The notes under the pieces are model-generated. The model made no database searches, was not told the DNA's origin, and was given only the letters and a program-made list of their open reading frames with translations. A program made the position numbers and the translations under genes. A DNA stretch of 64,000 nucleotides from Apostichopus japonicus (Eukaryota > Echinodermata > Holothuroidea > Aspidochirotida > Stichopodidae), in assembly GCF_037975245.1 (NCBI RefSeq), contig NC_092567.1, positions 20,933,376 to 20,997,375 on the forward strand, written 5' to 3'. Below are positions 58,300 to 64,000 of this stretch, piece after piece; positions within the stretch are counted from its first letter, which is position 1, and each line of letters opens with the position of its first letter.

Positions 58300-61200
58300 G
58301 CTCTGAGACCTATTGGAGGCTTCTGGACTTCATGCTTTCCGGTGTGTAAAGTGAAAGTTTTGCATTGCACGCATGATAGACGATGATTCACAGACTTACT
58401 GCCTATGGGAAGCCAAATGTCCAAGTATCATCATTGACGAACTTGAACTTCTCGAATTTCTGAATGCTTTAGATGTGAGATACAAGGCGTGCACCCAAGG
58501 GGAGGGGGGGGGGTTAAATTACAATATTGTGTTTGTAGTTATACAAGTATAAAATGTGTATAGAATGTGCTGCTCACTTCCTTCCTGTGGCTGAAGTTGA
58601 TTGCTTAACACATTTTATGTGAATTTAAATAATATATATAACAAAACATGCCATTCTCTTTTGCCTATTATATACATTCATTATACACATAAGTGGGTGT
58701 TTGCCCTATTTTCGGGCAGTATTTATACGTTTATGGTACATAAAGTGGATCGGGTGGGTTGTATGTAAGTTAAGTTGCGAATATTAATCAATTTTGACAG
58801 AAGATTTCTGTTAGTAAGATTAAATTCTGTACAAAGGAAAGAAAAATTATACATGCGTGGGTCATTGTTTGAAGGTGCTGTCTTGTCGCTTTCATCTAAG
58901 ATATTTTAAAAATTACCAATTATATTGTTAGTATGGTATATATATTCTCTCACATCTGGAGATTAAGTAATTTCTAGTGCAACAAGTCCAAGTATTAATA
59001 TTTTCGGTTAAAGGATGACTTTAGCTACATTAGTAATTTTATGTAGACCATAAAAACACACTGCTTTCACTCGAGGTTGTAGCTCTTTAAACTTTTTTAT
59101 ATTTAATTTCTGAGGAATGACTCTTTAAACAGCTAAGGCCTCATCGATTACTAACCTGACTGGACTATTCTAAATGCACAGTCCACTAGGGACTTCGGTA
59201 CCCCAATGTGGCGGTGCACTCAACATCTCGAATACGGTGGCACACCGCTTCCGAGCCAGTCTGCCGGTAGACCAATCCACCTCTGCAGCTATTTCATATT
59301 CACTGTTAGGCAGGGACCAATTACCACATTAATAAAATGACGACATTCAAATGACCTCTATTCACTTTCATATTGAGGGCGCTTCTCGGTTTCCGCACGA
59401 TTTGTTTTTCTTTGGAGCAGCACCTAGAAGAGATCATAATTTAGGGCTCTTGTGTCGTTGCTCTGATTGGTTTATTGGTTATTATTACAAAATATTGATT
59501 TTATCGAATGATGATTTATTTTACCCTGTGCTAATATATAATTCTGATGAAATATAAAGAAGCGTTAATCTAGCTTGCTGGAGGGTGTCGGACGGGACAA
59601 GAGGGGGAGGGGAAAGGGGAGGGAGGGGAGGTGATGAGGGTAGAGTTCAATCGGTCGCTAATGATAATATTTCTCAATACTGTCATTTGATTGTAAAATT
59701 CGAAAAAGTATAACCACATCCAGGTCCTTGTCTTCGAGGCGCGGATTTCCTTAAAAAAAGGATTTAACGATTAAAGTCGAATCATGACAGCTATGGATTA
59801 ATTCCATCTCTAATGACTTTATAAACCGAATCGATTTAAAGACAAGTTAGCTTTAAATCGTTAATGGGTAAGTAAGATGTAGGTGAGGGGAGGGATGGTT
59901 CCACAATGGTGACCACCTTTAGAAAATGGTAATGAGCCTGCGGGCTTCCGGGAAAATGTTATATGAGTCTCCGATAACCAGCAGAATGTTGAGCCCACCA
60001 ATATAATATAAAAATATAAACTTTCTGGAAATAGTAAAAGAAATTAATAACTGAAATATACTTGTAATCAGCAACTCGGAAACAATAGATCAAGACAGTG
60101 AAAGAAGTTTGTATTGTTTTTGCTTTAAATCATTTTTTTTTTCATACTATTTCAGAGCTTCTTCATATTCAGCCTCTATTTATGACGTCATTAAGCTTTA
60201 CCTCACACAGCCTCTGAAAGAAAAATTTATCGAGGAAAACATTTAACCATCTTTTAATACGTCAAATACATCACGACGTAATGCATGACCTTCAACCTTT
60301 CCTCTCTTCCACGGAGTAAATGAGTCAATTTTATCCATCAGAATGAAATTATCTTATACTATCTTATGATATCTTCACTCAGATATGAAATTTAAAATAA
60401 ATCAGATACAAAGAGAGAGAAACAGAGAGAGAGAGGTGGAGATAGAGAGAGCTAAATATAGTGACAGAACGTATATGACATTACGCACGCCATGGTATAG
60501 TAATTTTTTACCTTACCGATATAGTAACATACGTTGCACAATATGTCTTGCAGCTTGTACAACTTATTATACTAGTTCAAACAAGAACACACAGAACGCA
60601 ATGTCCATTTACACGTCATAAAACATACATTACTGGACGCAGTAACGATCAGTATACAAAGCTCCGACGTCACAGTGACGTAATATGATATCACGCGATG
60701 AGTTGGTGACGCAACACCTTTTAAGATCTCGACAAAAGGATTGTTTTTTTTTTTCTCTTCATGACAGAAAACAATCAAGTTTCCCAAATTTTTGCTGAAT
60801 TACGTCATTTTCGATCTGTGCCTTTTCCTTTTCGTTATTTTGTCAGGCTCCGAAAATTATATTTCTACTCTGATTTTTTTAAAATTTTAGCCTAAAATTG
60901 AATCACCTTTCTGTATATGTTTATCTCAGTTTGTCATCACTTTCTCTCTCTCTCGCTCTTCCCATTATTCCAATTATATCTGACCTGTTTTCTTGTCTAC
61001 CCGGAGACGGACTTGAAACATCCAAACTGCGCATGTGTGACATCTCAAATTACGTAATCAATTCCTATTTTTATAAGCTGCAAAAAGTGACACAAAGTTT
61101 TAGGCCTTGAAATATCACACTTGAATACGTTACTTGAATATTATAGAACTTAAGACTAAACACAAGTTATCAGACGAACCATTATTTCATTTGGGTACCC

Positions 61201-62560
61201 TAACCTATCATATAGTCTACTTTAACGTGTCGTTTACACATCTTTCAGTATACGCCTATAAAGCATTAACGTCAGCTTTTATTAGCCTAGCCTTCTAAAG
61301 AAAACCACAACAAGAACTAAATTAGCCCACTTGGGTTAATTTAACGCTTGCCGAAGTTGTTTCGGACAATTCTTCAATCGCCCTCCAAACCTGAAACATG
61401 TTAACCACCACCCCCCAACTCCCCACCCGCCCCACCCCCATCCCACCCGTTCTAACTTCTTTCAAAATCTACAAAGTTAACTAAAATGAGTTAACGTATT
61501 TTTGAAAAGTACTTTGACACTCTCTTGGGCTAATTAAATCGTACATATGAGTTTGTTTTGTATACAGAATATTGATAAGAGATCTTATATTGCACATATT
61601 ACTATTTAAGCCACAAAACAAAAATAGTTACTTTATTAACAAAACACCCCTGAGACAAAAAAATATACAGTCAATCGAGAGAAGAGAAAAAAAATAGTTT
61701 TAAATATAGATAGAATTCCTCCAATTATATCGAAGACATAATTATTTACACACAGGAGTAGTTCATTGGTTTCTACATAATTTTCTTTCTACACACGTTA
61801 TTCCACTTTCATAAATATTCATAGCTCGAAAAAAAAACTATTCTTGTTTTGTTTTCCTTCAAGGTTAATTCATACGTAAACGAGATTGGTGTTTCATTAA
61901 TATGCAAATTTAATCCATTTTCAAAAAATATAACAATGAAGACAGCAACATCCATCATGTTATTTCTATTTTAAGGTTTTGTTTTGTCATTTGTGATGTA
62001 ATTTCAAGCATGAAAGTTTAAGACAGCGACCCACATAAAATGCTACCACTCATAACTTCTCTATACAGTTCGTATATTGAGAGAAATTGATTTCTTTCTT
62101 TCTTTCAATGTTTTTAGCTTTTCGTTGTGACTTCTTCTGAATTCAAAACACGAAATGTCGTGACATATTTGAAAGTGGAGGCAGAAGTACGTTTCATCCT
62201 TCTCCCTCCCTTGCCTAAGTTCTAACTATATATGCCGCCTCTCTCCCCCCTCCCTTCCCCTCCCCTCCCCCACATTAATTTGATAACGCTTTCTTATACT
62301 CCAATGGTGAAATATTAACATATTGCAATTTAGTTCGTCAAACTTATCATCATCATTATCACAGCCATCGGGTCTCCCTAATGACAGACGTACATTCTGG
62401 ATTTGTAGGATAAAAGTTGCACATTCTGTTTTTCTTCTCGTCGTCGTTTTGAAGGGTTTACAAGTCCACAGAAACACAGCTTGTTTGTTCGCAGTCGTAC
62501 TAGGTCACGAACGATGATGATCCGCTTGTTGTTGATGTTGATGTTGTTGTTGATGTTGTT
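58300..62560. other. Intergenic between BAX and the peptide precursor gene
   Basis: No exon with family resemblance. C/G-rich patches near 58500, 59600, 61405 and 62240. Contains the BAX upstream region and the 3' flank of the next gene. Confidence 0.5.
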
Positions 62561-62571
62561 GTTTTATTAAT
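62521..62571 (-). other. CAA/CAT-repeat 3' UTR with AATAAA
   Basis: Directly after the stop of the peptide precursor the minus strand has a CAACAACATCAACA repeat. An AATAAA-like hexamer (AATTAATAAAAC, about 62563-62572) lies about 20-30 nt after the stop. Confidence 0.4.
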
Positions 62572-62591
62572 TGTACAATCTCGTCCATAGT

Positions 62592-63868
62592 TTAACCGAT
62601 GGATTCCATTTGATTTAAAAGTTCTGTGTTCGCTGACGGTACTTTAATAATTCTTCCGTTCGGTGCGATCAGACCCTTATTTATTAGAATCTGATATTGC
62701 ATCCGGTAAATTTCGCTTTGCTTGGCTAGTCGCCTGAGATCGGTTACCGTCCGTTGGAACGCGGAAAATGCAGTGGACTCTGTAAATAAGAACGAAAAAG
62801 AAACGGAAATGATGAGAGGGTTATACAGGCAGTCAATGCTGCAATATCTCATATGTGTAACAAACGCATTTCGTGAACAATTTAATTATGAGCAATATAT
62901 TGAATATGTTTAAATTTGACATTTTCACTCGTGAATTTGACACTTTCATTCGTGAATTCCGCACTGAGCGAGACAACATTTGTCCGTTTACACCTTGAGC
63001 TTCGTCATCAGTCGCCATTTATAAATCATGTGTATTTTTATTCATAGCAACAATTCATCACCCTCCCCGCCCCCTCCCCTTGTCCCCCTTCCCAGAAATG
63101 GACTTGCCATCACCCAAGTAGCTCCTTTAAGTTTATGATATCCTTTATATGAATCATGTATTGCTATCTGAAATTGTTAGCTGGATAGGGTAATTTAAAA
63201 AACCAAACTAGTTTTTGCTGGAACAAGGCTTCTCAAAAAGCCGTCCGTGGTCCTATTCCGGCATTAGAAAGTCTTCAGTCCGGCTCCGCCGAAACAATCG
63301 TCCGACAACGTTGTATTATAATCTAGTATAAAAAACTGGGCACCTTATACTGACTTACCATGCGTTATCGAAGTAATAATTTGGGTTAGGTTTTTTTTTA
63401 GGGGGGGGAGGGGCTATTTGATTTCTGTGGCCCTAGTAAACAAATTATGTGAGAACCAGTGTTGCCTGTTGTAAAGCAAGAAAAAAATGCTAATCTTTTG
63501 AAGAAGAAAAAAAAACACTTTTTTTTAAAAGTAATCTTACCTCTTTTTTGAACTCTTTGGGATCTCCAAGATCTGAGAGGAGGAACCTCCGTTTCTGGCT
63601 CTTGCGTTCTCAACTCAGCCAATCTGCATAGAACTCTGGTTGCCACGGAGATTTCACTATTTGCGCACATCTCTTGAATATCTCTGTCGTACATGACCGC
63701 CAGTTCCTCGCCCACCTCGTCGGCGGTTTGGTACGGAGAAGCATAGGTGCCAGATGTTTGGTAAGGAGCAGCATAAGCGCCAGATGAGACAAAGGCTATG
63801 TAGACGAACGTCGTTAATAGACAAAGAGACGCTATTCTAGATATCGATCCTGAGATTGGAAGTTCCAT
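62592..63868 (-). CDS. Secreted peptide precursor, two coding exons (171 aa), probable neuropeptide or hormone
   Basis: Exons: 63541-63868 (coding part; the exon probably starts at 63900 after the strong acceptor TTTTGTTCTCGTTGCAG) and 62592-62779, joined in phase 1 between GTAAGA and TTATTTACAG. The ATG at 63868 starts a signal peptide with a hydrophobic core at about 11-29 and a likely cut after VSSGAYA (residue 33). Residues 34-107 include one cysteine pair (C68, C81). A dibasic KR at 108-109 sits at the exon junction. Residues 110-150 then look amphipathic and helical (VTDLRRLAKQSEIYRMQYQI in the middle) and are followed by G151-R152, a possible amidation and single-Arg cleavage site, then a 19-residue tail. 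Size and leucine/arginine spacing recall CRH/DH44/ELH-type or PTH-type helical hormones, but I cannot assign a family. The longer open frame starting upstream (63964) ignores the splice acceptor. Confidence 0.7.
62780..63540 (-). other. Intron of the peptide precursor gene
   Basis: 761 bp, GT-AG, with a C-rich patch near 63060 and nothing else recognised. Confidence 0.6.
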
Positions 63869-64000
63869 CGCTGAGATTCTATTTCTGCACTTTTTATACC
63901 TGCAACGAGAACAAAAGAGAAAAGCCATATGACTATAGGTACAAACAATATACAATTGTGCCACATTTTCCGCTCACAAATCGAAAGTGCGCCATCTCAA

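Noticed and set aside
59156-59345. Possible coding exon in the GC-richer stretch upstream of BAX
   Set aside because: There is a donor-like site at 59155, but no continuous reading frame with a recognisable motif. At most it is a non-coding leader exon.
63398-63964. 188-codon single-exon version of the peptide precursor
   Set aside because: It reads through a consensus donor at 63540 into intronic AT-rich sequence and starts before a strong splice acceptor. The spliced model explains the downstream peptide frame in phase.

Overview
This is a eukaryotic window, AT-rich, with long introns, GT-AG splice sites, many (TA)n microsatellites, minisatellites, MITEs, tRNA-derived SINEs and CR1-like LINE remnants. 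The gene content (a BAX-type Bcl-2 protein, tetraspanins, a possible peptide-hormone precursor) and the repeat types fit a marine invertebrate deuterostome. An echinoderm is my best guess, but that is inference. All host genes I can support lie on the minus strand.

Layout, low to high coordinate. 1345-1392: first coding exon of a tetraspanin (tetraspanin B) whose other exons lie beyond the left edge. 8964-29084: a complete six-exon tetraspanin (tetraspanin A, 237 residues by my splice model). Its fourth intron (25720-11946) carries a nearly intact Ty3/Gypsy LTR retrotransposon at 16674-25197: two 1241-bp LTRs with one mismatch, a 4-bp target duplication TATG, and gag and pol joined by a -1 frameshift site right at the gag stop. 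The region just after exon 5 is an array of about six copies, five of them partial, of the 3' end of that exon and its donor site. 30.5-50.4 kb: intergenic, with microsatellites, minisatellites, MITEs and LINE scraps and no gene I can support. 50425-57221: a five-exon BAX orthologue (211 residues) with helix 1, BH3, BH1, BH2 and a C-terminal membrane anchor. 62592-63868: a two-exon secreted precursor (171 residues) with a signal peptide, a KR processing site and a roughly 41-residue candidate helical peptide followed by Gly-Arg. I judge it a neuropeptide or hormone precursor of uncertain family.

The genes do not form an operon or pathway. BAX acts in mitochondrial apoptosis, tetraspanins organise membrane microdomains, and the last gene encodes a probable extracellular signal. 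Mobile DNA shapes the locus: two hAT-like MITEs have exact 8-bp target duplications, a long inverted-repeat element reaches about 14 bp from a tetraspanin exon, and a tandem duplication copies the splice acceptor of BAX exon 3. Exon models were made by eye from reading frame, splice consensus, phase agreement and family motifs. No transcript evidence was available.
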